A stretch of 64,000 bases of DNA from Parietaria judaica (taxonomy: Eukaryota; Streptophyta; Magnoliopsida; Rosales; Urticaceae). A program made the position numbers and the translations under genes. Of this stretch, positions 47,214 to 58,376 are shown piece after piece. Position 1 is the stretch's first letter, and the number at the start of each line of letters is the position of its first letter. The stretch lies in NCBI GenBank assembly GCA_954871525.1, contig OX940860.1, positions 18,570,001 through 18,634,000 of the forward strand, given 5' to 3'. A model generated the notes under the pieces. The model had not been told where the DNA came from. It did no database searches and worked only from the letters and a program-made list of their open reading frames with translations.

Positions 47214-48914
47214 TCAACAAATATTTGCAGGATGTAACTGGATTATAGTTTTAATTCCCTGATTATAATTGTCTGATGTATAAGATACAACTTTCAGGAG
47301 CTTAATATTTATGATATACACGAATACCGATATAAGTCTTATTCCAATTGAAGAATTTTCTAAGGCTTAGAGAAGGAATATATAAAATGGTATTGAAGGG
47401 TAGAAATATTCAAATAACAATATTATTACGTGGTGTGGTTTATCTTGATCTCCAAGAAAGACTACTAATTTGCAAGCTTATCGATAAAGCTATGCTTGTC
47501 AGTTGTCATGACAGTCAACGAGTTTGGCAATGTGTAATTAAATAGGAAAAAGTTGCAACTTATGTGAGACCCGTAATGTATGACAATGATATGGAGGATT
47601 AGTATATTTGATTATTATTCACCCACAAATTATACTCTCTCTCTCTCTTTTATATATGTATATTTATATTTATCTAGTTATCTATTTATAAAAAAAGAGA
47701 AGAGTTTAGACAATTTTACACATAATTGTTGACTTGTTGTGGTGTCGTTTTCACAAACGAAATTGATTATAGATTGTAGAGCAGTTGGGATAGTAAGTGT
47801 CAAATGAGTAACCCCTTTAAATATTATATCTTGTATAAAGTAATTAAATGACTACATATTATTATAATCTATGCGATATGTATAAATTATAATAGCTCAA
47901 TGATGATTATGTTATTCATAATGTGGTTAAAGAATAAACATACACTAATGACAATGATTTTTTTTTTCTTTTTCTCTATGGAAATAAGGAAACTAGTAAC
48001 TTTTTTTTTTGGAGTGAGACCCGAGTGGCACTAATATCGACACAGTGTCAAATTTTGTGTACGGGTTATAATAAATATGATAAGTTAGACGGCGATGAAA
48101 AATGGATCAAACGTTTTAGCGGCCCAGGTTTGATATTGAGTCGAGTCCATCGCCGTTTGTTGACTAAGTTGGGCTTGAAACTTGATTCATTGTTCCTTTG
48201 AGACCCTAGACTTTCCTTCGTCGGATAGTCTGGAATCAGGTCCTCTGACCCGGTACCATAGAAGTCCGGTGCCTCTGCCTGAGCGGTCCGATACCAAGGT
48301 CAAGTATCATTTACAAATTTTATTATGATTATTCAGTTTCCAAAATAGAAAATTGACAAAAGAGGCTAAATTCACTAACATAATGAAAATTAGATACATT
48401 AGCCACACAAATGACTTTAGGTACATAAATTAATTTTTTTTTTAAATATAGAGTATTTAAACCGCAGTTTACCCATTATCTAAAGACCTTAACAAATCTT
48501 TGGATATTTCTTTTCTCTTTCTCAAACTCGATAAGTTTTTTAATTGATAATTTATTCTTTCTATAAAATTAAATAGATTTTTTAATTGATTACTATTTGC
48601 GTATTTATAAATCAAATGAAGAAGGAAAAACAATAGTTGATGTCTCAAGTAGACTAAAATCTTGCTCAGCAAGATATCACATATTCACTCCAAATATTAC
48701 TTTTTTCAATCCCCGCTCTTTTTGTCCCTCTAAATATATATTTTTGTAAACACCTTTACTACCGCAGTTGTTGGGGCCACGATTTTTTTCCTGCTTAGGG
48801 CTCATAGAATGCGCCAGTAAAATTTAATTAGTAGTTACTAAACCATATTGTTTTCAATAATGTAAGTAAAGCTATACAGTAAATGCTCTACTGTTCAAAT
48901 AAATCGAAAAGCTT
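47214..48914. other. Intergenic DNA upstream of the MATE gene
   Basis: Contains the MATE promoter, a (CT)n run near 47634-47649 and a block with more balanced composition at about 48090-48300 in which GACGGCGATG and CATCGCCGTT form an inverted pair. That block is probably a repeat remnant. No gene was recognised. Confidence 0.4.
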
Positions 48915-49917
48915 TTACGAAAGGAAACAAGTTCGCAGTTCAAAACGGCAATATGGGCAGTTATTCCTCCGCTCCAACCACGAGCAAATGCAGTCCACAT
49001 GGTAGCGATGCGAGCAGGGCAACCGGGCCAATTCTATCTTCTCCTTGTCTAATTCCCCGCGGACCAGTCGTATCTCATCTTCACTACTGAGGAAGTCGAA
49101 TGAGTCAGTATCACCGTTGCCATCACCATCCAAGTGTCCTCCCACTGCGGGCCGGAGCACGTCACCGGCGTAGTACATACTAGTATCCGGAGGCAGTTGA
49201 TTGACGCAGAAAGAACATTCCACTTCAACTACGTAGAACCCATCATTGGTCGGATGGCCCAAACCGCGCTCCACTAAATGACTGAAGCGACGGTGCACCC
49301 AGTGTTGAGTGTGAAGCCTAATCTACACGAAAGCGCTACCGAGACCCGACGCAGAGCAGTCAAGCTGATCGAAGAGCGAATTTTTTGTATTACGCATTAT
49401 GTAGCGAGGGTATTTTAGACTTTTCACACGGGTTATTTGCCCTAGGTTTATTATTCGCTTATAAGGCTTTTAGCCGTCATTAGTGCGTTTTGTAGCACAA
49501 ATTGAGAGAGGCGAGATTGAGGGTGTAACCAGAAACTCCGATTGAGAGATTGATAGTGGATCGAGATTTACAGGCGGCAAGTGGACGTACCTCCTAGGAG
49601 CGAACCACTATAATTCTGGTGTCGATTTCAATTTCGTTTATTGCTTTTATCGTTTTTAGAATTGAAAATTAGGGCAAAATTCCTAACACCCAGCGTGCCA
49701 CTCAGGCTGCTAGAGCATTGTTGTCGATGCGGAGGCCCTCAAACGCCATGAGCACCGAATTCTTGATAGTTTTGCTGCTCACCATATCCATCGGTATATA
49801 AGGACTGTAAACGAACGAGACGGTGCGTGTTGCGATGTCAACCTCGGTGGAGGGACCAAGGAAGTACGTTGCAACTATTTCGATCCAGAGCTCGTCGTCT
49901 TCGTAGTCGGAGGCCAT
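48915..49917 (-). pseudogene. RING-type E3 ligase pseudogene interrupted by a solo LTR
   Basis: A broken paralogue of the intact RING-H2 gene at 52934-53566. The N-terminal part (49702-49917) runs from MASDYEDDELW to a TGA at 49702-49704, where the intact copy has CGA (Arg). A 386-bp solo LTR then follows. The C-terminal part (48915-49297) keeps VEVECSFC and the second half of the RING (LPCSHRYHVDC...NCPYC). About 48 bp encoding the first zinc-ligand pair (CSICL and flanks) is deleted in frame. Nonsense mutation, insertion and loss of two zinc ligands make function very unlikely. Confidence 0.9.
49303..49688 (+). mobile_element. Solo LTR (386 bp), probably Copia type
   Basis: Starts TGTTGAG and ends CCTAACA (TG...CA ends), flanked by the 5-bp duplication CCCAG (49298-49302 and 49689-49693). 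There is no internal retrotransposon sequence, so it is a solo LTR left by recombination. It has a TATA-like CTTATAAGG about 155 bp in. The gene it interrupts reads through cleanly on both sides. Confidence 0.9.
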
Positions 49918-50070
49918 GGCTTAGGCTTCTGAGTGAGTGAGGACAATCACAAAAAATATTGTGATTTATAATCAACGTAAACTAGAGTTTAAAGGATACT
50001 TGTCTTTTCAATTTTATTCTCTGTACTAATAAAGAAAATACAGAAGCCGCATCCAGGGAGCACAGTCGCA

Positions 50071-50589
50071 CACTGTGACATCAAGCCTCAAAACATTCTC
50101 ATGTTCAACGAGGGAGTGGCCAAGATTGCGGATTTTGGAGCAGCAAAGAAGAAAGGGTCAAAGCGGGCGAAAGGAGAGCTCAGAGGGACACTTAGCTACA
50201 TGGCGCCAGAGTCGTTCACTGACGACAGATACGGGTCAGCCTGTGACCTGTGGGCAGCGGGGCTGGTGGTGGCAGAGATGGCTTCGGGAAAAAAACCGTG
50301 GGAGTGTCAGGCGGAGGCCGACCTTTGGAAGCAGAAAAATATTATCACCCAAAGTGACAATCTTCCGGATATTCCGGAGGAGTTATCTGAAGATGGGAAG
50401 GATTTTCTCAAGAAGTGTTTTGTTCGGTACCCAAAGAAGCGATGGACGGCCGAGATGCTTCTCAAACACCACTTCGTTTCCGAGCAGGAGCTGGAGCCAA
50501 AACATGATCTTCGTAACGGTGCCGCGACCAGTCATATAGTTACTTCTTCTTTAGTTCCTTTTTGTAATTTTTCGTTTATTAGAACATGA
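50071..50589 (+). pseudogene. 5'-truncated copy of the MAPKKK-like kinase
   Basis: Homology to the intact kinase at 61265-62179 starts abruptly at the catalytic loop (CDIKPQNIL) and runs through DFG, MAPES, SDNLPDIPEEL and the C-terminal tail, and at least 100 bp into the 3' UTR. The whole N-lobe (P-loop, ATP lysine, helix C) is missing. The short frame 50101-50589 could be translated only from an internal Met. The junction lies in GGGAGCACAG(CC)GTCGCACA, sequence also present upstream of the intact RING gene near 53838, so the fragment was fused to RING-upstream DNA. Confidence 0.88.
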
Positions 50590-50754
50590 GAATATTTAAT
50601 TGATGATTATTATGAAGAGTTTAGGAATGCAAATGATATGATGAATTTTAACGAGTGTCAACCTAATTGATATTCATTACGGATTGTTGTGATGCTTTTT
50701 GTTCCTTTCTTCCCACCCCCTAGCCCAAGACTCTAACAGAATTGCAGGCCCAAC

Positions 50755-51341
50755 TAGGGGTGAGTATGGGTTGGGTTGGGCCGCCCCGAAGCTTTTTATG
50801 GACCCAACCCGATCACTTTGTGTTCCAAAAAAAAAAGCCCGATCCGACCCAAATTTTTTTAATGTCCAAACCAAACCGACCCGATAAAAAATTGGGTTGG
50901 GTTGGTTTGGGTCGCCATGGCCCGATTAATTAAAATTTAATCTTATATAGCAAAAAATAATATGAAAAAAATGCATCAATGCAACTCAAAATTCAAGTAA
51001 AAATACTCCAAACAAATTTAATCAAACATACTCTAAAACAATGTAAAACATGAAAATGAGAGATTGAGCGGTCTTTGAATGTAAATAAAATTGAGAATGA
51101 GAAATTTTAAAAGACTAATGATTGCACTACTTGAATAAAAATTAATATGAAATATATATTAATTATATTGGTCGGATCAGAGACCCCGACCCGACCCAAA
51201 GTTTTGGATCCGACCCCGACCCGACCCAAATAATAGTCGGGTCCGGCCCGATCCGACCCAATTTTGAGCGAGTTAGATTGGGGTCGAGTCTCTAACGGAT
51301 TGGATTGGGCCATCGGGTTGGGTTTAAAATGCTCACCCCTT
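50755..51341. mobile_element. hAT-like MITE with GGGTTGGG-rich ends (587 bp)
   Basis: Ends are TAGGGGTGAGTATGGG and the approximate inverse (GCTCACCCCTT), flanked by 8-bp repeats GGCCCAAC and GGCCCGAC (7 of 8 match; 50747-50754 and 51342-51349). Subterminal DNA carries repeated GGGTTGGG and CCGACCC motifs. It has no coding capacity and lies only 27 bp left of another hAT MITE. Confidence 0.78.
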
Positions 51342-51368
51342 GGCCCGACCTAGTATCTAAATTTAATT

Positions 51369-52050
51369 TAGGGGTGAACAAACGAGTCTTCGGTTTAGTT
51401 TTCATACCTATTTATACAGATTACCGCATTTTCGGTTTTTTCAATTTTAGAACCAAAAGCCGACTATTTAAGTTTAAAACCAATTTTACCAATTACCGAT
51501 ATATCGGTTTTAAATTCGGTTAAACTTCGGTTTTAACCGCATTTTTACAAAACGCAATAAAATCATCGTATATTCGAAAAATCAAATTAATACTACATAA
51601 TCTAAATATAAAAAAAAAAAAACTAATTGATGAAATAATTCAAATGGAGTCATTACTCTTACGGCCTTTATTCATTCTTATTCAAATGGAAAAAAATAAT
51701 TGCAATAACAACAAAAACAAAAACTGTTCAAATAAAATAAGATTGAATGAATCAATGAATAAGAAAATCCATGTCAAAACATTGTTATATAGATCTTAAA
51801 TGCTAAAAGTCGTACATTTATCTATTTTTAAATGTATAAAAACATACAAATTTATTATCGGGTTAATCGGTAATCGGTAGCGGTTTTTACCGTGAAAACC
51901 ATAACCGCTACCATTTAGCAAAAAGCGGTAGCGGTTTAAACCGCAATTTTTTGTATTTCAAAAAAAGCATAAATTTTCGGTAGTGAAAAAATCGGTAAAT
52001 TAATGTTATCGGTTTTAGATTCGGTTAAGGGTCTTTTTTGTACACCCCTA
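51369..52050. mobile_element. hAT MITE, family R, copy 2 (682 bp)
   Basis: Bounded by the perfect 8-bp duplication ATTTAATT (51361-51368 and 52051-52058), with TAGGGGTG...CACCCCTA ends. It is the sister of copy 1 at 38593-39275, in the same orientation and aligning over its full length. Two perfect but different target duplications prove independent insertions. Confidence 0.93.
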
Positions 52051-52058
52051 ATTTAATT

Positions 52059-52933
52059 GTGGGTGATGCTTCTATAAATTTAATTAAATTCAGTTGTGGG
52101 TCCCTCTTGCTCTTTTTTTTTTCTTCAAATTTAATTGAGTTTAGTTGTTTGACTCATTCATTTATGTGAGTAACGATGAGAGACACTAATTTTAGATTTT
52201 TTTTCACTCATAATTCGATACACGAATTAGATATAGCTTTAACAAACTGAATTTTAAGGGCTAACCTCCAAATTTGATTTAAAACATCATATCGTAATAT
52301 TGTAGGTCTGTCATGCACGAGTATTATGAGTAGTGGAAGTATACTATATTACATATACATGTATAAGTTTTATTTAGGAATAATCTAGCTATATCATAAG
52401 ATCTGTAAATTTTCATCACTAATAAGAAGAGCAACACAACATATATTTCTGATAATGATCTAATAATAAGATTATATAAATATCAAAGAAAAACTCTTTG
52501 CCCAATGTTTCTCTAATCTTTACAAATAATTTTATATAATTACAGCGAGTCACTAAATTGCATTTTAATATCGGAAAAGAGATGCAAACATAATTTATTG
52601 TAATACCTGAATATGATCTAAGACCATTATTAATCCAATCGTACTGTACAGAGTGTAAAAGGATTTAGTTATTACACCATATGAAATTTGACCTAACATA
52701 GAAATCAAGAACCCGCCTATTCAGATTATCAATCATGCATGCGTCATTAGAAACCATAAGCATAGCATTGAAAAATGATCCATGCGTGAAAAGAATTAGT
52801 GTCAGATATATTAAGACTTACACACCATGTTTTCAATAATGTAAGTAAGTTATACATATATACAGATTAAATAAATCGAAAATCGAAAAAAGAAGAAGAA
52901 AGAAAGTTACAGTAGATAGCTAAAAAAATGTTT
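52059..52933. other. Intergenic DNA 3' of the RING-H2 gene
   Basis: No gene was found. The part at about 52830-52933 matches the 3' flank of the RING pseudogene at about 48840-48914, so the segmental duplication extends beyond the coding region. Confidence 0.5.
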
Positions 52934-53566
52934 TTACGAAGGGAAACAAGAACGGCAAAACGGGCAGTTCTTCCTCCGCTCCAACCACGAGCCAATGCAT
53001 TCCACATGGTAGCGATGCGAGCAGGGCAACCGGGCCAATTCCGACCCGACCGGAGCATCGATCAAACATATCGAACAAGTCACGGCTTTTTCTATCCTCT
53101 CTTTCTCTAATTCCCTAAGTATCTCTTCTACGTTGAAGAAGTCGTATGTGTCGGTATCACCGTTGCCATCGCCATCGCCATCGAAGTGTCCTCCCTCAAG
53201 GGGGATCCACGCGTCGACGTAAAGTATATTATCAACCGGAGGCAGTTGATCGACGCAGAAAGAACATTCCACTTCAACTTCGAAGAATCCGTTGTCGGTC
53301 AGATGGCGCGAACCACGGGCCACCAACTGCTTGAAGCGACGGTGGATCCAGGGCGTCATTCGGGCTGCTAGAGCATCGCTGGCAATATCGAGGAGCACAA
53401 ATGCCTCGAGCACCGCGATCTTGACAGTTTCGCGGGTCACTTCTTCGAACGGTATCAACGGAGTGAACATGAACGAGGCGGTGCCGGTCGCGGTCTCGAC
53501 CTCGGCGGAGGGAGGAAGGAAGTACTTTGCGACTAAGACGATGCAGAGCCTTAGGTCGGTGGTCAT
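52934..53566 (-). CDS. RING-H2 zinc-finger protein, probable E3 ubiquitin ligase
   Basis: An intronless gene of 210 residues. The C-terminal RING-H2 domain has all eight ligands: Cys164, Cys167, Cys182, His184, His187, Cys190, Cys201 and Cys204 (CSICL...LPCSHRYHVEC...NCPFC). It would recruit an E2 and transfer ubiquitin; the substrate is unknown. The N-terminal part has no known domain but contains a conserved-looking VEVECSFC segment (about 97-104) and an acidic DGDGDGNGDTDT stretch (119-130). There is no signal peptide or membrane segment. The pseudogene at 48915-49917 is its duplicate, and the shared upstream DNA reaches at least 280 bp before the ATG. The start is the first Met in frame and matches the duplicate's start region. 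Confidence 0.88.
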   Translation of the reverse strand: MTTDLRLCIVLVAKYFLPPSAEVETATGTASFMFTPLIPFEEVTRETVKIAVLEAFVLLDIASDALAARMTPWIHRRFKQLVARGSRHLTDNGFFEVEVECSFCVDQLPPVDNILYVDAWIPLEGGHFDGDGDGNGDTDTYDFFNVEEILRELEKERIEKAVTCSICLIDAPVGSELARLPCSHRYHVECIGSWLERRKNCPFCRSCFPS

Positions 53567-53950
53567 GGCTTAGGCTTTTGACTTTGAGTGAGTGAGGATT
53601 CAGGAAGGACAATCACTGGCAAAAAAGATTAAGAATAAAGTAACAAATCATAATTAAAATAAACTTCAGTTTGAATTGAATGATATTGCCAAGTCTTTTC
53701 AATTTTGTTCTCATTACTATACCAATCTTCTACTACTTTTGAAATATTTTATGCAACATTCTCTGAATAAATCTATAAAACAAACAACGATTCAATATAA
53801 AATCAGAGCAATCGACTAACCGCAGTTGAGAGGGAGCACAGCCGTCGCACAAGGCGTCGCCGGAGCTTTCGATGGATTCAGTTTGGAATGAGAATGGAGG
53901 AGAAAATAATATAAAAAAGAAAACCTAATTTCTTATTGCTATAATTAATA

Positions 53951-56213
53951 AAAAGAAACCCACAAAATGCCCAAATAACACCAAATGTTTAAAAGAAATG
54001 CCCATAGTTTCATAAAACTGTTTTGTACCCATTAATTAATCAGTTTTGACTAAATTACCCCTATCATCAATTATTAATTTTAATTTTCGTTTTTATTATT
54101 TATTGATTTTTTTCGAATTTGTTTCCTATAATTACGGTAATTATAATTTTCTTAATTATTTTTTTTAGAAATTAAAATTTGAAATCAGTTCTATCCATTT
54201 TTATCCTCCTCATTCTTATCCTCCCGATCCCTCCCCTCTCTCTTCTCCTTCTTCAAACCCTAAAACTTGCCCACCACATCTCGCCGCCAGCCACTACCAC
54301 GGCCAACGTGGGCCTCTCCCTTGCGCGCCTTGGCTTCTACGTCGTTCGCCATCAATGCCGACGTCGGCCTCCGCAGCCTCGAGAGTCTCGCCTCGCGCCG
54401 TTACAGAGCTTTCGTCGCCCGTTGCTCGCAGTTGCCTTATTTGTTGGTCGCTCGCCTCCGTCGCTCGCAGTCGCTTTCTCCATTGCCTCCGGTAAGTTCA
54501 AATTCCTTTGTTAAGTGGTTTAATTCCTATGCATATGGGTTTAATTAGTCTTTAACCCTTGTGGAAGTATAGGATTAAGCGATTCCTTTAAATCTGTTTC
54601 TTATTTTTGAATATGTTTGATATCGATCATGTTTAGGGCAAAATTTGATTGATATATTTTGAACCCGTATTTATAATTACCAATCTTAAGGTATTTTGTT
54701 TCTAATTTTGAATTATGTTGAGGGCAAATCTCTGATTCGAATTTTCCTTAAATTTGACATTGATCTTACATTATCCGTATTTATAATTACCGAAATTTAA
54801 GTTACACCAATGGTAAGTTTAATTCTGATTATAATTTCGAAATTATAATTACCAAAATCGTGGTAATTTATATTACGAGATTTAGCTGCTAAAAAATATT
54901 GGCCCTAACGTTTTTTCAACCTAATATGGAGACATATGCTGTTTATAATTGTTCCCTTTTCATATCATTGCACATATAACTTCAGTTTATAATGTTAGAG
55001 GGAAAAAGACTTTTTCAAATCCATATGTGTTTTCATTATTGCAGTGTGTGTTTGGTAATTTATATTACCGAAATTTTGGTAATTTAACTTACGAAATTTA
55101 GGTAATGAATGTTGTGCTTATGCTTTCAGTTAATTTGTAACAGTTACTTTGTGCTTACAGTTCATGAAATCTTGAGTTTGAATTCTCAATGTTAATTCGT
55201 AATTATTATTGTGTATGACTTTAGGTAATGAAATCAACAAATCCTTCAATGGCGTCAACAAGTTCCAATGTGCACTCATCACGTCGCTTGGGTCATTTAC
55301 AGTTTGACATCGTTTACAACTTATGTAATTTCATTTCATTTGTAAATGATTTTTGTAAATTGTTTTACACGGCTTTGGAGTTGTAAATGGTATGTAAATG
55401 GTTTGAGATGATTTTTGTAAATATTTTTACTTTTTTAATCGTCAGTTTTTCGTAATTTTATTTACAGTTTCGTCAATCTTTGTAAATGATATTTGTAAAT
55501 TATTTAAGTCTTTAATTTCTGTACATGGGACGATGATTAGTAAATATAGTTACATAAAAATACAGAATCGTAAATATAGAATCATAATTATAGTTATATA
55601 AAAATAATTTATCGTAAATATGGTTACGAAATAATACAGAATCGTAAATATAGTTAAGTAAATATAATTACGAATACAGGCATAGTCATTTAGTATTATA
55701 CATTTGTAACTTAAATTGCATTTACAGATATATTGATTTGCTAGTATAATTTTGTAAGTTAAATTACAATTACAATTCGTAACTTAACTTCAAATAATAC
55801 TATTTAGAATTGGTAACTTAAATTACGAATTAATACTATTTATACTAATTATATTCGAATAAATTTTGAATTAGATTCAGTTACTAATCGTTAAAAATGT
55901 TGAATAGTAGGGATTTTTATTTGAATATTAATTATAGATGGATAAATAGATTCAGTTATTTTTTTGCTACTTTTTAGGATAGAAACAGTTTTTTTTTTCA
56001 AATCTAACGAGTGTTTACACAATATTTTATTTAATTTTAATTAATTAAATATACAACACGCCTTTATTTTACACGTCATTAAAAAATCATGCCAAAAATC
56101 ACAAGGGTATATTGGTCTACATTTTATTTTGTTGGTGGTTTTTTTTACCAAAAATAGAAATAGGCATTTTTTTGAAACGTTGTGTTACAAATGGGCATTT
56201 CCTTCATTTACCC
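53951..56213. mobile_element. Mutator-like element, family M, copy 2 (2263 bp)
   Basis: Flanked by identical 9-bp duplications TAATTAATA (53942-53950 and 56214-56222). It shares the terminal inverted repeats of the 11813-13073 element (AAATGCCC...TGCCCATAG at the left, complements at the right) and the internal ATTTACAGTTTGACAT segment. Near the left end a CT-rich leader with CAAACCCTAAAAC and a GC-rich open stretch (about 54240-54490) ends at a good donor (CCGGTAAGTT), which looks like a captured leader-plus-first-exon. The source gene was not recognised. The rest is AT-rich with many GTAATTT and TGTAAAT units. Confidence 0.87.
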
Positions 56214-56222
56214 TAATTAATA

Positions 56223-58144
56223 TTATATTAGGCTGCGTAATTATAAGTTTCTATAGTATGGTCTGGGTTGGGCCCAAAACGAGCTTTATATATTATAGCC
56301 TAGCTGGGCCCACGTTCCTCTACCTGGGCTCGTCACTGGTTTTTATATAATAGGGATAATTGCAGTTATAGTAGTTAAATTTTAGTCCGTTGAAGAGTAT
56401 AAAAAAATAGCGGCAAAAGTAGTCAAGTGTGTGGCAACCGAATTCAAATGAGCCAATATGCTAGATTGGTATATGAGCACATAAATACATGTATTTTAAG
56501 TATGATTTAATACCATTTTGCTAAAAGTTTGACCAATTTTCGTTAGAAAAATGCACGGAAAATATGCGTCGTCTTAATTCTTTCGATTTTGAGTATTTTT
56601 GTCTCTTTTTTTACTTTGAATCCATATGCTGCCTCTTTCGGTCAAAATTTGAATATTTTTATCGTGATTATCCCAATATAATATCCCTGAATTCGACCGT
56701 GTTTTTTTCTTATGTATCTTGGAAAAACAAAATTCTTTACTTAGAGAAAAGAATATCTTTAAAAAAAATAAAATTTAAAATAAAATTATAATTTTAAGGC
56801 GTAAATGACTATTATCTTTCCGTCAAGAATTGTAACTGAATAAATAAATAAACTAATAATAAAACTACAATAACACACATAAATCATCTTGTTTTTTTTT
56901 TTTTTACATATTTTGCATATTCCTGGCCATACAGGCGGCAATACATATTTTCTTGAAACTTGATTTTATTTTTCTTCTCTCTTTCAAGCATCCGATGGTT
57001 TGGATTTTGGAAGGGGTTTGCCTGAGTTTTTTGTTTTGTTTCATTTTTATTATTACTATTAGGAATATTAACAGCATAAATACTAGAAGTGTTACCAAGT
57101 GTAACGTCAAGTATCAAATCTTTTTATTTTATTTTTATTCTACAGATAAAATTGTCACTCTGATTTTGTTACTTCCTTATGCAAATTTTTGTCATCCAAC
57201 GTTAGTCGCGTCAAGTTGACCGCCACATGACATTGCCATGTCATTTTGACTTCCACATGACATTTATATGTTAAATTTTTTTAAAGAATTTTAATGAAAC
57301 ATTTCGTAGGGCAATTAGTGCGCGTTTTTAAATTTTAAATTTCAAAAGTGAAAGCACGGATGTTCAGCGACGGTTTGGTTCTACCGTTGTTGGAACAAAC
57401 TCTCGCCACGACGAATATGCTTCGAAGTTCAAATTTCAAAATTTTAAAACAAAACACGGACCTTCAAATGACAGAAAAACTCTACCGTCGGTTGAAGCTA
57501 ATCGGGCCACGACAAGAATGAAATTGTGCCGCGGCGTGATTAGCTTTAAACGACGGTAGAGTTTTTTCATTGTTTAAACATTAAATTTTATACGTTTAGT
57601 CATTGTGTAAAGTGTAAATTACGATTACACCACGGTTTTTGTCTTCCGTAGTTTAAAGTTCATGTATAATCTCCAATTTACAGTAATAAAAAAAGAAAGG
57701 TAAGTGTCACAATTTTTTTTTTATTTTTTTATAAAAAATTTAACTCTAAGTCGTTATCAACTATGTATTCTTCTCAAATAAGCTTGAGTTGCAATTGTGA
57801 TGGTCGATGGATAAGTATGGATGTCATTTATATACCAACAAAATCATCTATGTACATGCATAAAATCTATGGATAGCTCTGCCATCTTTTGGTGATGGCA
57901 CACCTCAACTTTATTATAAGTACTCGATGATTTTTTTTTTTACTTTTTTTTTTTCAATATTCTAAATTGAGAATAATAAATAAATAAAAACAATAAAAAT
58001 AGGTTAGTTATCGTTGCTCGATCAGCCAATACATAATATGCATACCAATCCAAATCTCAAAAGTTCTACTATCTATATCAATCGAATAAATACCCCATCA
58101 ATCATTTTCCCTTTAACCTGCATACACATTACACACACATATAT

Positions 58145-58176
<32 letters not shown>

Positions 58177-58306
58177 CACATACACAAACATAAGTATCAA
58201 AATCAATGTTTATATTTATCAAACAGAATGATATATTAACATTTCAACTAAAAAATGGGTTTTTCTATATATAAATTTAATTAAACAATAGAATTATTCG
58301 ATCCTC
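56223..58306. other. Intergenic DNA upstream of FLA-4
   Basis: No gene was found. It contains the hairpin at 57475-57566, poly(A)/poly(T) runs, a (TACATA)n-like tract near 58140-58190 and the FLA-4 promoter. The 57350-57660 part has repeated CGACGG/CCGTCG-type motifs suggestive of transposon subterminal DNA. Confidence 0.45.
57475..57566. repeat. Short inverted repeat able to form a 29-bp hairpin
   Basis: Arms 57475-57503 and 57538-57566 pair at 27 of 29 positions, with a 34-nt loop that itself can pair partly. The arms carry CTCTACCGTCG and CGACGGTAGAG. It is either a transposon palindrome or a small-RNA precursor-like hairpin. Confidence 0.75.
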
Positions 58307-58312
58307 TATAAA
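58307..58312 (+). promoter_or_regulatory. TATA box of FLA-4
   Basis: TATAAA lies 70 bp upstream of the ATG, in line with the spacing of FLA-1 and FLA-3. It is not followed by the CCCTAG motif seen there. Confidence 0.55.
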
Positions 58313-58376
58313 TTTCCCACAATTTCTCATTCCCATGCATCAATCAAACACTTGGAAAAACTAAATACAATAAGAA

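Noticed and set aside
48090..48300. Balanced-composition block with inverted GACGGCGATG/CATCGCCGTT
   Set aside because: No open frame, clear ends or target duplication; probably a repeat remnant.
50101..50589. Short kinase frame as an independent gene
   Set aside because: The N-lobe with P-loop and ATP lysine is missing and homology begins upstream of the Met, so it is a truncated duplicate.
54179..54514. A 111-codon frame with a hydrophobic start resembling a signal peptide
   Set aside because: It lies inside the second family M element; the hydrophobic start comes from the CT-rich leader, and no family matches.
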